Origin: Micromonospora sp. M71_S20
Lineage (GTDB): Bacteria; Actinomycetota; Actinomycetes; Mycobacteriales; Micromonosporaceae
NCBI RefSeq assembly: GCF_003664255.1
Contig: NZ_RCCV01000001.1
Span: 2,480,001 to 2,544,000 of the forward strand
Direction of reading: 5' to 3'
Length of the DNA: 64,000 bases
Positions 1 through 8,444 of the stretch are shown here, in pieces (position 1 is the stretch's first letter; each line of letters starts with the position of its first letter). The notes beneath the pieces were generated by a model. The model was not told where the DNA came from. It did not search any database and saw only the letters and a list, made by a program, of their open reading frames with translations. A program made the position numbers and the translations under genes.

Positions 1-52
1 CCTCGAAGAGGTTGAACTCGAGGTCCCGAAGGTTGCTCTTGTAGTGGGTCAT
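1..52 (-). CDS. acyl-CoA dehydrogenase, N-terminal fragment (runs off window)
   Basis: Only the first 17 codons lie in the window (MTHYKSNLRDLEFNLFE), starting at an ATG at 52 on the minus strand. This N-terminus is characteristic of a long actinobacterial acyl-CoA dehydrogenase family. Such enzymes introduce the alpha-beta double bond of acyl-CoA using FAD and pass electrons to ETF. The rest of the gene is outside the window, so no catalytic residue can be checked. The leader carries a palindromic operator (80-95), which suggests control by a fatty-acid-responsive TetR-type repressor (inference). Confidence 0.7.
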   Translation of the reverse strand, partial: MTHYKSNLRDLEFNLFE

Positions 53-79
53 GCTCGCTGGCCCCGCTTCCGGACAGGT

Positions 80-95
80 GTTACCGATCAGTAAC
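80..95. promoter_or_regulatory. palindromic operator GTTAC-N6-GTAAC upstream of acyl-CoA dehydrogenase
   Basis: GTTACCGATCAGTAAC is a 5+5 bp inverted repeat about 28 bp upstream of the ATG at 52. A related imperfect copy (TTACCGATGGGTAG) lies at 106-119, 25 bp further out. On the minus strand a TACAGT -10 candidate (100-105) sits between them, so a bound protein would cover the transcription start. The same architecture recurs at 23443-23458 upstream of the EtfD-like gene. The size and symmetry suit a TetR-family repressor; the actual regulator is unknown. Confidence 0.5.
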
Positions 96-201
96 CCAGA
101 CTGTATTACCGATGGGTAGGCAGCGACAAGCCGATCACCGAAGTGACGGCGATTACACACTTCCCGTTCGGGTTGCGGAAGGGGGCGCCGAGCCCGCCGG
201 C

Positions 202-1329
202 TCAGCTCTCGGCCGCGCCGACTTCCCAGCTCGGCACGGCGACCGTGGCGGGGCCGCGCGAGCCCGTGTACTCCATCAGGACGAGGGCGATGTCGTCGTC
301 GAGCCGGCCGTGCACCCACTCGACCAGGGCCGTCTCCAGCGAGGCGAGCCCGTCGCCGACGGTGCCGTGGCCGAGCAGCCGCCAGGCCCGGTCGGCGGTC
401 GGGAAGAACTCCCCGTCCCGGCGCGCCTCACCGAGCCCGTCGGTGAAGAGCAGCAGCCGGTCGCCGGGCTCCAGCCGCTCGACCCGGGGGCGTACCACCG
501 GCATGAAGCCCAGCGGCGGGGCAGGGGCCGGCGGTTCGAGCGGGATGACGGCGCCCCGGCGCAGCAGCAGCGGCGGCGGGTGGCCGCAGTTGACGATGGT
601 GAGCGTCCCACCCCGCTCCTCGACCAGTGCGGCGGTGACGAAGTCCTCGTCGCCCACGCTCCGGGCCACCGCCCGGTCCAGGTCGGTCACGACGGCCCGC
701 AGGTCCGCCCGCTCGTACGCCACGTGCCGGTACGAACCGAGCACGATGCTGGCCAGCCGTACCGCGTCGAGGCCCTTGCCGCGCACGTCGCCGATGATCA
801 TCCGCACCCCGTACGGCGTGTCGACCGCCTCGTACAGGTCGCCGCCGATCTCGGCAGTGGCGGTGGACGAGATGTACCGGGCGGCCACCGAGAGCGAACC
901 GACCTGTGGACCGAGCGGGCGCAGCACGGCCTGCTGGGCGACCGAGGCCAACCGGGACAGCTCGGCGATCCGCTCGGCCTGCCGCTGCCGTACGGCCGCG
1001 GTGGCGACCGCGATGGCGGTGCCCAGTGCGATGCCCGCGACGGCGACCGTGGTGGGCAGCGCCACGGTCTCCTCCCAGAGGGCGAAGCCGGCCCCCAGGG
1101 CCGTGGCGGCCAGGCCCACGCCGAGCACGATCCGCCACGACGCCAGCGCGGCCGTCAGGAACGGCGCGGCCACCATGAGCGCGATGTAGTTCGCCGGACG
1201 GCCGTCGGCCAACTCCACGGCCGAGACGATCGCGAGCAGGACGAAGGCCGCGCCGAGGCCGGCGCGGGATCCGGGGCTCAGTGGGCCGGGGCCCGACTGG
1301 AAGGGTCGCGTGCGTACGAGGGACAGCAT
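202..1329 (-). CDS. membrane-anchored PP2C/SpoIIE-type serine phosphatase
   Basis: 375 aa. The first ~100 residues hold several hydrophobic segments (for example AGLGAAFVLLAIVSAVEL and later GIALGTAIAVATAA), then a short linker and a C-terminal SpoIIE/RsbU-type PP2C domain. Metal-binding motifs are visible: EIGGDLYEA, GDVRGKGLDAV, LLLFTDGLGEAR and the final DDDIALVLM. Proteins of this type dephosphorylate anti-anti-sigma factors in partner-switching stress pathways. No kinase or antagonist gene adjoins it, so the target is unknown. The ATG at 1329 is chosen because upstream codons look non-coding; no clear ribosome site is seen. Confidence 0.85.
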   Translation of the reverse strand: MLSLVRTRPFQSGPGPLSPGSRAGLGAAFVLLAIVSAVELADGRPANYIALMVAAPFLTAALASWRIVLGVGLAATALGAGFALWEETVALPTTVAVAGIALGTAIAVATAAVRQRQAERIAELSRLASVAQQAVLRPLGPQVGSLSVAARYISSTATAEIGGDLYEAVDTPYGVRMIIGDVRGKGLDAVRLASIVLGSYRHVAYERADLRAVVTDLDRAVARSVGDEDFVTAALVEERGGTLTIVNCGHPPPLLLRRGAVIPLEPPAPAPPLGFMPVVRPRVERLEPGDRLLLFTDGLGEARRDGEFFPTADRAWRLLGHGTVGDGLASLETALVEWVHGRLDDDIALVLMEYTGSRGPATVAVPSWEVGAAES

Positions 1330-1429
1330 GCCTGATGGACGTGAGCGGGTGAATGAACCTGGCCCGTCGGGCGAGCATGTTCTGCCCACCCGGATCGTGT
1401 CACCGGGCCGATCGCCAACCGGCCCGCGC

Positions 1430-2071
1430 TCAGCCGAGCACCTCGTAGCGGACCTCCACGTGACCGGCGTCGAGCGAGGCGATCTCGGCGAACGCGGCGC
1501 GGGACAGGTCCAGGCAGCGCCCCTCGATGAACGGGCCACGGTCGTTGACGCGCACCGTCACGGACTTGCCGTTCGCCGGGTTGGTGACCCGGACCCTCGT
1601 GTCGAACGGCAGGGTCTTGTGGGCGGCGGTCAGCGCGGACGGATCGAAGTTCTCGCCGTTGGCGGTGAGCTGCCCCTCGGAGTAGAACGAGGCGCCGCAC
1701 GAGCCGCTGTCGACGACCGGGCGGGCGGTGCTGCTCTTCTTCGTCGCGGTGGGCTTCGGCGCGGCGGTGCGCGGCTTGCTCCGGGAGGGGGCCTGGGCGG
1801 ACCGGCTGGCCTTGGGGCTGGCGGTCGCGCTCGGCGACGCGCTGGCGCTCGGCGTAACGGTTGGCGGGGCGGCCGGCGAGGTGGGGGCCGCCGGGGTCGG
1901 CAGGTCGGTGGGCGCGAGGTCGACCGCGGCCGGCCGGGCGGGCTCCGCGCCCGAGGTCAGCTGGACGGCGCCGACGGTGCCGCCGACGGCGAGGGCGACC
2001 CCGACCGCCGCGGTGGCCGCGATGCCGGCCGGCGAGGAGAACATGCGGGTACGGGAGTGCCTGCCAGTCAC
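1430..2071 (-). CDS. RlpA-like double-psi beta-barrel secreted protein
   Basis: 213 aa. A positively charged start and hydrophobic stretch (about residues 12-35, [20 protein letters not shown]) form a signal or anchor segment, followed by a Ser/Pro/Thr/Lys-rich linker. The C-terminal ~90 residues are an RlpA-type double-psi beta-barrel ([16 protein letters not shown], then VNDRGPF and CLDLS). Members act as septal lytic transglycosylases or cell-wall binding proteins outside the membrane. Start GTG at 2071 follows AAAGGACC about 10 nt upstream and gives a plausible secretion signal; an ATG at 2044 is the alternative. Confidence 0.82.
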   Translation of the reverse strand: MTGRHSRTRMFSSPAGIAATAAVGVALAVGGTVGAVQLTSGAEPARPAAVDLAPTDLPTPAAPTSPAAPPTVTPSASASPSATASPKASRSAQAPSRSKPRTAAPKPTATKKSSTARPVVDSGSCGASFYSEGQLTANGENFDPSALTAAHKTLPFDTRVRVTNPANGKSVTVRVNDRGPFIEGRCLDLSRAAFAEIASLDAGHVEVRYEVLG

Positions 2072-2303
2072 CGGTGCGGTCCTTTCGTCATACGAGCAAA
2101 TCGGGTCGGACCGTAACGAGAGAAGCACATCCGAAGTCAACGTGATCATGGTGGTATGACCGCAATTGCAGCGATACGTGTAGCCGATCATCCGACCCGA
2201 CGTGGGCCGGGCGGCCCGGGTGCGGGGCGGCCCGGCGCCCCGCACCCGGATGCGGGGCGAGGGCCGAGCCGCCCGGGTGGCTCCCGTGGCGCAGGATGGG
2301 CCC

Positions 2304-2879
2304 ATGCCTTCCGAGCTGAGCGGACGCCTCGCCGCGCTGGTCAGGTGGATCGATCCCGGCCCCGGCGCCACCCACCTGGTCAGCGACGTCTCCGGCTGGT
2401 GGCGGGACCCGGATGTCCTCGCCCGGCTGGGGCCGGCCCTCGTGGCGCCGTTCCGCGCCGCCCGGCCCACGGTGGTGATCTCGCCGGCGGTCACCGGCTA
2501 CCTGCTCGGCCCGCTCGCCGCGACGGCGCTCGGGGTCGGCTTCGTGCCGGCCCATAAGCCGGGCGACGGCCGGCTGCCCGCCGGGCCGCTCACCTGGGCG
2601 CAGAGCCCCCCGGACTTCCGGGGCCGACGGGTCGACCTGGCCGTCCGCGACCACGGGCTCGAAAGGGGCGACCGGGTGCTGGTTGTGGACGACTGGGTGG
2701 CGACCGGGGCGCAGGTCCGCGCGCTCTACGAGATCTGCGCCGCGCGGGGTGCGGAACCGGTCGGCACCGCCACGGTCGTACTCGACTGCCCCCCGGCGGT
2801 CGCCGCCGAGCTGCGCGTCCGAGGGCTCGTGGACGGTGCCGACCTGTCGCTGCGGCCTGGTCCGCGACGGCGGCCGTGA
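2304..2879 (+). CDS. phosphoribosyltransferase family protein (adenine PRTase-like)
   Basis: 191 aa. The type I PRTase signature, hydrophobic strand plus acidic pair plus TG loop, is visible as [14 protein letters not shown] around residue 125. The enzyme class transfers a nucleobase to or from PRPP; the substrate cannot be named from sequence. The N-terminal region ([17 protein letters not shown]) resembles stand-alone actinobacterial PRTase-like proteins. Start ATG at 2304 lies in the only frame with strong third-position GC. It overlaps the next small gene by a GTGA, suggesting translational coupling. Confidence 0.75.
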   Translation: MPSELSGRLAALVRWIDPGPGATHLVSDVSGWWRDPDVLARLGPALVAPFRAARPTVVISPAVTGYLLGPLAATALGVGFVPAHKPGDGRLPAGPLTWAQSPPDFRGRRVDLAVRDHGLERGDRVLVVDDWVATGAQVRALYEICAARGAEPVGTATVVLDCPPAVAAELRVRGLVDGADLSLRPGPRRRP

Positions 2880-3076
2880 CCTCGGTGTACGCCCCACCGC
2901 AGCCGGCCGCGCCACCGGCGGTGGCCGCCGGCGATCCGGCGGAGGTCTTCGCCCGGGCCGCGCGGCACGGCGACGCGCACGTGGTCAAGCTGGCCGACGC
3001 GGTCCTGGAGGCGCACGCGGCGAGCGGCGACGAGCGGGTGCTCGCCGCCGCCGGCTATGCCGGTCAGCTGATCTGA
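2876..3076 (+). CDS. small hypothetical protein
   Basis: 66 aa, unrecognised. A Pro/Ala-rich N-terminus precedes a predicted amphipathic helical half (EVFARAARHGDAHVVKLADA). The GTG start overlaps the TGA of the phosphoribosyltransferase (GTGA at 2876-2879), the usual mark of a coupled operon partner, which is the main support. Its 3' end overlaps the convergent hydrolase gene by 13 bp. It has no signal peptide or membrane segment. Confidence 0.6.
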   Translation: MTSVYAPPQPAAPPAVAAGDPAEVFARAARHGDAHVVKLADAVLEAHAASGDERVLAAAGYAGQLI

Positions 3077-3600
3077 ACGAACGTCTCGACGGCCGTGCAG
3101 ACCCGGCCGAGCGCCTCCGCCGAGCGGGCCAGCGGGCCCGGCACCATCAGCGCGTGGTCGGCCCCCTCGATCTCCACCACGTGCGGGGTGAGCCGGCGGG
3201 CGAGCGAGCCGTCCCAGGACGGGTCCGCCGTGCCGCCCACCAGCAGGAACGGCGCGGTGGCGCGGCGCAGGCCGTCGACCACGGCGGGCACGTGGAGCAG
3301 CGGGGTGAGCCAGACGGCCGGCAGCCCGCGGTCGGCCGCGAGCGGCGTGGCCATCGAGCCGAGCGACTTGCCGACCAGCAGGTGCGTCGGCTCGGCGAGG
3401 GTCGGGGCGACCTGCCCGATCACCCATTCGATGGCCGGCCCCGGCCCCTCCCGGTCAGGGGCGAACCGCTCCGGCACCTCCCACGAGACGGCGTGCAGGG
3501 CGTAGCCGACGCGGCGCAGCGCCTCGCCTGCGTAGACGAAGAGCGGGAACCGGGTGTCGTAGCCCCGGCCGGGGATGAGCACCGCGCGCCTGTCCGCCAT
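3064..3600 (-). CDS. small alpha/beta hydrolase
   Basis: 178 aa. Begins with a strand and turn (RAVLIPGRGYDTRFPLFVYA) typical of short alpha/beta hydrolases. The nucleophile elbow is LLVGKSLGSMA (Ser near residue 94), an acidic residue lies in GGTADPSWDG, and the catalytic His is in IEGADHALMVPG. No lid domain is present. The substrate is unknown. The ATG at 3600 follows GGGAGGTGGC on the minus strand, a strong ribosome site, and a TACGGT -10 candidate is at 3628-3633. Confidence 0.8.
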   Translation of the reverse strand: MADRRAVLIPGRGYDTRFPLFVYAGEALRRVGYALHAVSWEVPERFAPDREGPGPAIEWVIGQVAPTLAEPTHLLVGKSLGSMATPLAADRGLPAVWLTPLLHVPAVVDGLRRATAPFLLVGGTADPSWDGSLARRLTPHVVEIEGADHALMVPGPLARSAEALGRVCTAVETFVQIS

Positions 3601-3703
3601 GCCACCTCCCGATCGTCGCCCCACCCACCGTAGCGCCCACCGCACCGACCGTGGGGGCGGAAATGCCACGACGGTGATCGACGGCGGCGGTACCGTCGGC
3701 AGG

Positions 3704-4135
3704 ATGTGGCCTCGGATCGGTGGACTGCGCACCCTCGCCCTCGGCACCCCCGGCGAGCTGCGGACGCGGCTCAACACCCTGGTGCTCGCCGGGGTGAAGA
3801 CGGCGACCGCCGGGCTGACCACCGAGTACGCCGAGGAGGGCGAGGAGCTGGAGCACGCCGGCGAGCGGCTGGCCCTCGTCGACGACGAGGACGCGCTGGT
3901 CGGCGTCGTGGAGGTCACCGGCGTCGAGGTGGTCCGCTTCGCGGACGTGCCGTGGGACTTCGCCCGCTCCGAAGGGGAGGGCGACCGTTCCATCGAGGAG
4001 TGGCGCGCCGGTCACGCCGCCTACTGGGCGCGCGTGGGCACCCCCGTCACCGACGACAGCGAGGTCGTCTGCATCCGGTTCCGGTTGGTCTCCGGCGGCG
4101 ACGGCGGGATCACCACCGGAGACCTCGGCACCTGA
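3704..4135 (+). CDS. ASCH-domain protein
   Basis: 143 aa, the usual length for a stand-alone ASCH protein. Motifs fit the family: GVKTATAGLTTEY near residue 29, LALVDDEDALVGVVEVTGVEVV in the middle, WDFARSEGEGDRSIEEWRAGH, and a final strand EVVCIRFRLV. ASCH proteins have an RNA-binding PUA-like fold; some hydrolyse N4-acetylcytidine, but that activity cannot be assigned here. TACCGT (3691-3696) sits 7 nt before the ATG and no ribosome site is visible, so the mRNA is probably leaderless. Confidence 0.83.
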   Translation: MWPRIGGLRTLALGTPGELRTRLNTLVLAGVKTATAGLTTEYAEEGEELEHAGERLALVDDEDALVGVVEVTGVEVVRFADVPWDFARSEGEGDRSIEEWRAGHAAYWARVGTPVTDDSEVVCIRFRLVSGGDGGITTGDLGT

Positions 4136-4210
4136 GCGCGTCGGCTCGACGCGTCCGTCGGCCGGCCGGGCTGACGCCTCCGGCACCACCTGCGCCAGGT
4201 AGGCGCCCGG

Positions 4211-5092
4211 TCAGGCGCGACGCAGCTCGGGCAGCAGGCGGGTGGCGACGTCCGCCAGGACGGCCTCGTCGCCGGCGTACCAACTGCTGGCCCGGGGCCA
4301 GTGGGTGACCACGTCGGTGAAGCCGAGGGTGGCGGCCCGGCCGACCTGGTCGGCGAAGAAGTCGGCGCTGCGCAGCGAGAAGACCGGCGCGGAGTCGAGC
4401 GAGAGGTAGCGGTCCAGGGTGCCCGGGTCGCGGCCCGCCGCGGCGAGCGTCGTGTCCATCCGGGCGGCGGCCTCGGCCACCCCGTCCCACCAGCTCTCCA
4501 GGTCGTCCACCGTGGGCCCGGTGGTGACCCAGCCCTGGCCGAAGCGCGCCACCAGCCGCATCGACCGGGGCCCGTTGGCGGCCACCACGAACGGCACCCG
4601 GGGCGTCTGTACGCAGCCCGGGTCGTTGCGCGCGTCCACGGCGGTGAACCACTCCCCGCGCCAGGTCGTGCCGTTCTCGCGCAGGATGAGGTCGAGCAGC
4701 TCGGTGAACTCGGCGAACCGGTCCACCCGCTGGCGCGGCGGCAGCGTCTCCCCGCCCAGCACGGCCGAGTCGAAGCCGATGCCGCCGGCACCGAGGCCGA
4801 GCAGCAGCCGCCCGCCGGAGACGTCGTCGAGCGCGGTGACCTGGCGGGCGAACGCCGCCGGGTGGCGGAAGTTCGGCGAGGCGACCAGCGTGCCGAGCCG
4901 GATCCGGGAGGTCACCGTCGCGGCGGCCGTCAGCGTGGTCACGGAGTCGAACCAGGGCCCGTCGACCAGGTCCCGCCAGCCCAGGTGGTCGTACGTCCAG
5001 GCGTGGTCGAAGCCCCACTCGTCCGCCTGCGACCAGCGGCGACGCGAGTCGGACCAACGCTGGTCGGGAAGGATCACGATGCCAATCCGCAT
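4211..5092 (-). CDS. LLM-class F420-dependent oxidoreductase
   Basis: 293 aa luciferase-like TIM barrel. Signs: MRIGIVILPDQRW start, WTYDHLGWRD, SRIRLGTLVASPNFRHPA, LDDVSGGRLLLGLGAG and FVVAANGPRSMRLVARFGQGW. Actinobacterial members reduce or oxidise substrates with coenzyme F420 in the cytoplasm; the substrate is not predictable. The gene is divergent from a PadR regulator, which may control it through the shared 100-bp gap. TAGGCT on the minus strand (5100-5105) ends 7 nt before the ATG, suggesting a leaderless transcript. Confidence 0.85.
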   Translation of the reverse strand: MRIGIVILPDQRWSDSRRRWSQADEWGFDHAWTYDHLGWRDLVDGPWFDSVTTLTAAATVTSRIRLGTLVASPNFRHPAAFARQVTALDDVSGGRLLLGLGAGGIGFDSAVLGGETLPPRQRVDRFAEFTELLDLILRENGTTWRGEWFTAVDARNDPGCVQTPRVPFVVAANGPRSMRLVARFGQGWVTTGPTVDDLESWWDGVAEAAARMDTTLAAAGRDPGTLDRYLSLDSAPVFSLRSADFFADQVGRAATLGFTDVVTHWPRASSWYAGDEAVLADVATRLLPELRRA

Positions 5093-5156
5093 GATCGCCA
5101 GCCTATGCCTCGCGGCGGGGGCGGGGCGGGACAGGCCGTCGCCGCCGGCACGGACC

Positions 5157-5186
5157 TTGACCATATATCGATGATCTGAATATGGT
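5157..5186 (+). promoter_or_regulatory. PadR promoter with overlapping palindromic operator
   Basis: TTGACC (5157-5162) and TATGGT (5181-5186), spaced 18 bp, form a near-consensus promoter that ends 7 nt before GTG 5194. Overlying it is a 27-bp palindrome (5160-5186) with arms ACCATAT and ATATGGT and matching inner bases GAT/ATC, 10 of 13 paired. ATAT-type palindromes are typical PadR sites, so autorepression is the natural reading. The start of the divergent oxidoreductase is about 70 bp away. Confidence 0.6.
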
Positions 5187-5193
5187 GTCGCCC

Positions 5194-5523
5194 GTGACCG
5201 CGATGCGAGAGCCGACCTTCCTGATCCTCACCGCGCTCGCCGGTGGCCCTCGGCACGGCTACGGCATCATCCGCGAGGTCACCGCCCTGTCCGCGCAGCG
5301 CGTCACCCTGCTGCCGGGCACCCTCTACGCCGCGCTCGACCGGTTGCACGCGCAGGGGCTCGTCGCGCCCGACCGCGAGGAGACCGTCGACGGCCGGCTC
5401 CGCCGCTACTACCGACTCACCCCGGACGGGATCGGCGCCCTGGACGTCGAGACCGCCCGGCTGCGCCAACTCGCCACCGCCGCCGAGACCCGGCTGCGCG
5501 CGCTCCACCCCGGCACCGCCTGA
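5194..5523 (+). CDS. PadR-family transcriptional regulator
   Basis: 109 aa. The winged helix-turn-helix is complete: REPTFLILTALAGGPRHGYG, VTLLPGTLYAALDRLHAQGLV, and the wing REETVDGRLRRYYRLTPDG, followed by a C-terminal dimerisation helix. This is the short PadR subfamily. The GTG at 5194 is preferred over the ATG at 5182 because a TTGACC/TATGGT promoter ends 7 nt upstream, implying a leaderless mRNA; ATG 5182 lies inside the -10. It probably represses itself and the downstream membrane protein gene. Its ligand is unknown. Confidence 0.85.
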   Translation: MTAMREPTFLILTALAGGPRHGYGIIREVTALSAQRVTLLPGTLYAALDRLHAQGLVAPDREETVDGRLRRYYRLTPDGIGALDVETARLRQLATAAETRLRALHPGTA

Positions 5524-5651
5524 CGCCCCGCTCATCCGCACCCGCACCACCGCTTCCGGGCAGCACGACCGCACCGCCGCACCCGCACCACGCTCTGGCA
5601 CCACCGTCTGCCGCACCGCCCCCGGTGTGCGTACCGATCGGAAGGACAGTC

Positions 5652-6749
5652 ATGCCGACGACCGGCGACCCGCTCGCCCGCCGCTACCGGCGGCTGCTGT
5701 TCTGCCACCCCCGCGCCTACCGGCGGGCCCGGGCCGGCGAGATGGTCGGGGTCCTGCTGGACGCGGCGCCGCCGGGCCGCACCCGGCCGACGCCGCGCGA
5801 GGCCGCCAACCTGATCCGGCACGGCCTGCGCTGCCGGCTGGGACGACCGGCCAGCCGCACGGTCGGCGTCTGGGCCACCCTCACCGCCGTCGTCTGCGGC
5901 CTGTTCACCGCCGCGCTCGCCACCCGGGCCGCCTGGGAGACCTCTCCGCCGCAGCCCGACCGGGCCGAGACCGCCGCCGTCTTAACCGCCGTGCTGCCCG
6001 GTCACGACCTCGGCGACGTCGACCTGGCGCCGGCGTTCTTCGCCTTCTACAGCCAGCCGCTCACCGTCCGGGCGCTCGACAACCTGCTGCTCGGCGACGG
6101 CGGCGAATACCAGCAGAGCGCCGTCGTGGCCGGCGCGGCCGGCACACCCCCGATGCCCGCCGACGAGACGCTCGCGTTGGCGCAGCGGCGCCTGCGCGAG
6201 ACCGGCTGGCAGGTGTACGAGCCGATGGTCCACAGCAACCCGGGCTGTGTCGACAAGGCGTGCGTCCCGGTCGTCACGATCACCGACACCACCCTGCTCG
6301 CCCGGCGCGGCGACACGATCCTCCAACTCCATGTCGCCGCCCCGCCCTTGCCCGACGGCAGCAACCTGTCGCTGGCCCTGAGCCGGACGGCCCCGCCGGC
6401 CGTGCTGCCGGCCGGCGTCGCCGGCGGCCTGCTGGGAGCGGCCCTCGGCTGGCTGGTCTTCGGGTGGGCCAGCCGGCGCACCGAGGCGGGGCACCCCGCC
6501 CGGGGAGCGGTCACCGTCCTGCTCGCGATCACCCTGTTCCTCTGGTGGACGCCCGTACTGCTGGCCGCCCCGAGCCTGCTCCGGCACCACCGCGCCGAGC
6601 CGCACCCGACGTGGCACCCGCTGTGGGAGTGGCTGGGTCAGCCGGCGGCCTCACTGCTGTTCGTGGTGGGCGCGGCGAGCGCGCTGCTGGGGCTGGCGCT
6701 GGCCGCCGTACCCCGGCGCAGCCCACTGCCGACGACCGCCGTCGGCTGA
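5652..6749 (+). CDS. PadR-linked polytopic membrane protein with a TTA codon
   Basis: 365 aa. The N-terminus (RYRRLLFCHPRAYRRARAGEMV) is the cytoplasmic segment common to actinobacterial membrane proteins encoded after PadR regulators. A TM segment near residues 70-92 is followed by a ~170-residue extracytoplasmic region, then about three C-terminal TM segments. Function unknown. GGAAGGA at 5639-5645 places the start at ATG 5652. Residue 111 is encoded by TTA (5982-5984), a codon very rare in such GC-rich genomes and read by the bldA-type tRNA in streptomycetes, so translation may be developmentally limited. Confidence 0.75.
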   Translation: MPTTGDPLARRYRRLLFCHPRAYRRARAGEMVGVLLDAAPPGRTRPTPREAANLIRHGLRCRLGRPASRTVGVWATLTAVVCGLFTAALATRAAWETSPPQPDRAETAAVLTAVLPGHDLGDVDLAPAFFAFYSQPLTVRALDNLLLGDGGEYQQSAVVAGAAGTPPMPADETLALAQRRLRETGWQVYEPMVHSNPGCVDKACVPVVTITDTTLLARRGDTILQLHVAAPPLPDGSNLSLALSRTAPPAVLPAGVAGGLLGAALGWLVFGWASRRTEAGHPARGAVTVLLAITLFLWWTPVLLAAPSLLRHHRAEPHPTWHPLWEWLGQPAASLLFVVGAASALLGLALAAVPRRSPLPTTAVG

Positions 6750-6750
6750 C

Positions 6751-6770
6751 CGCCGGGGCATCATCCGGCG
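6751..6770. terminator. weak hairpin between convergent genes
   Basis: CGCCGG and CCGGCG form a 6-bp stem with an 8-nt loop right after the stop at 6749. It lies between convergent genes and may terminate both. There is no U-tract, and confidence is low. Confidence 0.3.
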
Positions 6771-6782
6771 GGGCGACCGTCG

Positions 6783-7562
6783 TCAGTCCCACCAGAACGA
6801 CCAGGAGTGCATGCCAAGAAGCTCCTCGGCATAGGCGGTCAGCGAGCCGGCGCCCTGCCAGACGTTGTCCGGGCAGAAGGCGAAGTGCTCGGCCGCGACC
6901 GCCAGGGCGTGCCCGGTGGACGTCGGTGGCGCGGCGACGCTGAGGTTCAGGGTGGCGAAGCCGACGCCGACCACCCGTACGCCGAACCGGTCCTCCCAGC
7001 TGCGCAGCACCGCCGAGATCTCCCCGGCGTCGCCGGTGTGGTTCGTCGGGCCGGACCAACCCACCACGGCCAGGGTGTCCGCGCTGCGGGTGGCCGGCAC
7101 GAGCCCGAGACGCGTCCGCCCGTCCGCCAGGAACTCCGCGCACTCGTCGGCGAGCACGTCGGGCGCCTCCGTCAGATCGCCGGGCCTGACGAGACCGGGC
7201 CAGTTCCGGCCGTACGGGGCCCTGGCGGCCGACGTCTCGTCCTCGTCGACCGTCGTGCAGCCGGCCCACCATCGGGCCAGCAGTTCCGCCACGTCGTGGC
7301 GCTCCGGCGACGACATGTCGGCCGGACGGACCTCGCCGTCGGCCCACGGGCGGCTCTCGTCGCTCGACAACCCGCTCAGCAGCAGCGGCCACAGCCCGGA
7401 CTCCGGATGCAGCGCCCGCATCCGCGCCCACAGTCCCGGATCGGCGGGGGCGTCGCTCAGCCAGTACGGCGGCGGTCCGCCGTCCTCCGGCTCCACCATG
7501 CGGCCGGGCGGCAGTGCCGCGGGCGGTAGCAAACTCAGCAACTGGGAGAGGTCCGGGATCAC
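6783..7562 (-). CDS. DUF4253-domain protein
   Basis: 259 aa. The C-terminal ~110 residues carry the DUF4253 pattern: LGLVPATRSADTLAVVGW, AVLRSWEDRFGVRVVGVG, FATLNLSVAAPP, AVAAEHFAFCPDN and a final W-rich tail ending SFWWD. The biochemical function of this family is not established. The GTG at 7562 is chosen because TACGCT lies exactly 6 nt upstream with no ribosome site, a leaderless start. No signal peptide is seen. Confidence 0.78.
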   Translation of the reverse strand: MIPDLSQLLSLLPPAALPPGRMVEPEDGGPPPYWLSDAPADPGLWARMRALHPESGLWPLLLSGLSSDESRPWADGEVRPADMSSPERHDVAELLARWWAGCTTVDEDETSAARAPYGRNWPGLVRPGDLTEAPDVLADECAEFLADGRTRLGLVPATRSADTLAVVGWSGPTNHTGDAGEISAVLRSWEDRFGVRVVGVGFATLNLSVAAPPTSTGHALAVAAEHFAFCPDNVWQGAGSLTAYAEELLGMHSWSFWWD

Positions 7563-7760
7563 GGCGAGAGCGTAGGCGGACCGTACGACCGATCCCGGCC
7601 CTCCCGCGACGCCCCGGGCCCACGGTGCCCTGAACGGCTCGTCGTGCCGCGGAAGCGTGCCTGGTCGCCGTCGATGCTCGGCGTGGCCCTGCGATCTCGC
7701 CGCCGTCCGGCTGGGTCGTGAATTTCGGGTAGCCCCGCCCTGCCCGCAGGGGTTAGAACG

Positions 7761-8282
7761 GTGGTCGTGACCGCACACATGGACGCCGACGAGGTCCACG
7801 CCGTCCTGGCCGCCCTCACCGATGCCGGGTGCCGGGCCTGGATCGGCGGCGGATGGGGCGTCGACGCGCTCGTCGGACACCAGACCCGTACGCACCGCGA
7901 CCTGGACCTGGCCATCGCCGCGGAGCAGGAAGCCGCGGCGTTGAGTGCTCTCGGCCGGCTCGGCTACGTCGTCGAGACCGACTGGCGGCCGGTCCGCGTC
8001 GAGGTCGCCGCCGACGGGCGGGGGCGGGTCGACCTGCATCCGCTGACGTTCGACGAGGCCGGCGACGGCCACCAGGCCGGCCTCGACGGCGGCAGCTTCC
8101 GCTGGCCGAAGGGCTGCTTCACCACCGGCACCATCGCCGGTCGCCGGGTCGACTGCATCTCCGTCAACCAGCAGCTGCTGTTCCACAGCGGCTACGAACC
8201 GCGCGACGTGGACCGCGCCGACCTTGCCTGGCTGCACCGCCTCGCCGCGCGCCCGGCGCCCGGCGACGAGCGGAGACCCTGA
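7761..8282 (+). CDS. nucleotidyltransferase-fold protein (aminoglycoside/lincosamide NTase-like)
   Basis: 173 aa. The nucleotidyltransferase signature is plain: AWIGGGWGVDALVGHQT followed by HRDLDLAI (the metal-binding D-x-D), then VDLHPLTF and RVDCISVNQQLLFHSGYEP. The layout resembles ANT(2'') and Lnu-type adenylyltransferases, but chromosomal actinobacterial homologues are common and usually uncharacterised. A resistance phenotype should not be assumed. Start candidates are GTG 7761, GTG 7767 and ATG 7779; AGGGG at 7748-7752 favours 7761. Confidence 0.8.
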   Translation: MVVTAHMDADEVHAVLAALTDAGCRAWIGGGWGVDALVGHQTRTHRDLDLAIAAEQEAAALSALGRLGYVVETDWRPVRVEVAADGRGRVDLHPLTFDEAGDGHQAGLDGGSFRWPKGCFTTGTIAGRRVDCISVNQQLLFHSGYEPRDVDRADLAWLHRLAARPAPGDERRP

Positions 8283-8444
8283 GGCGGCGACCCCTCCGGA
8301 CCGTGGGCAGCGCCGGACCGTCCGCCGGCGGTCCACCGGCGGTCCCCGCTTCCCGGGCTCCGTTGTCGGGGCCGGCCGGTGCGGCTCCAGCCCGGACCCC
8401 GGCCCGCACCCGGGACCATCGACGTCGCCGGAGCGGTCTGGTGC

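Noticed and set aside
7761..8282. Acquired aminoglycoside or lincosamide resistance gene
   Set aside because: The fold matches, but there is no mobile element, integron or resistance context, and chromosomal relatives are widespread with unknown substrates.
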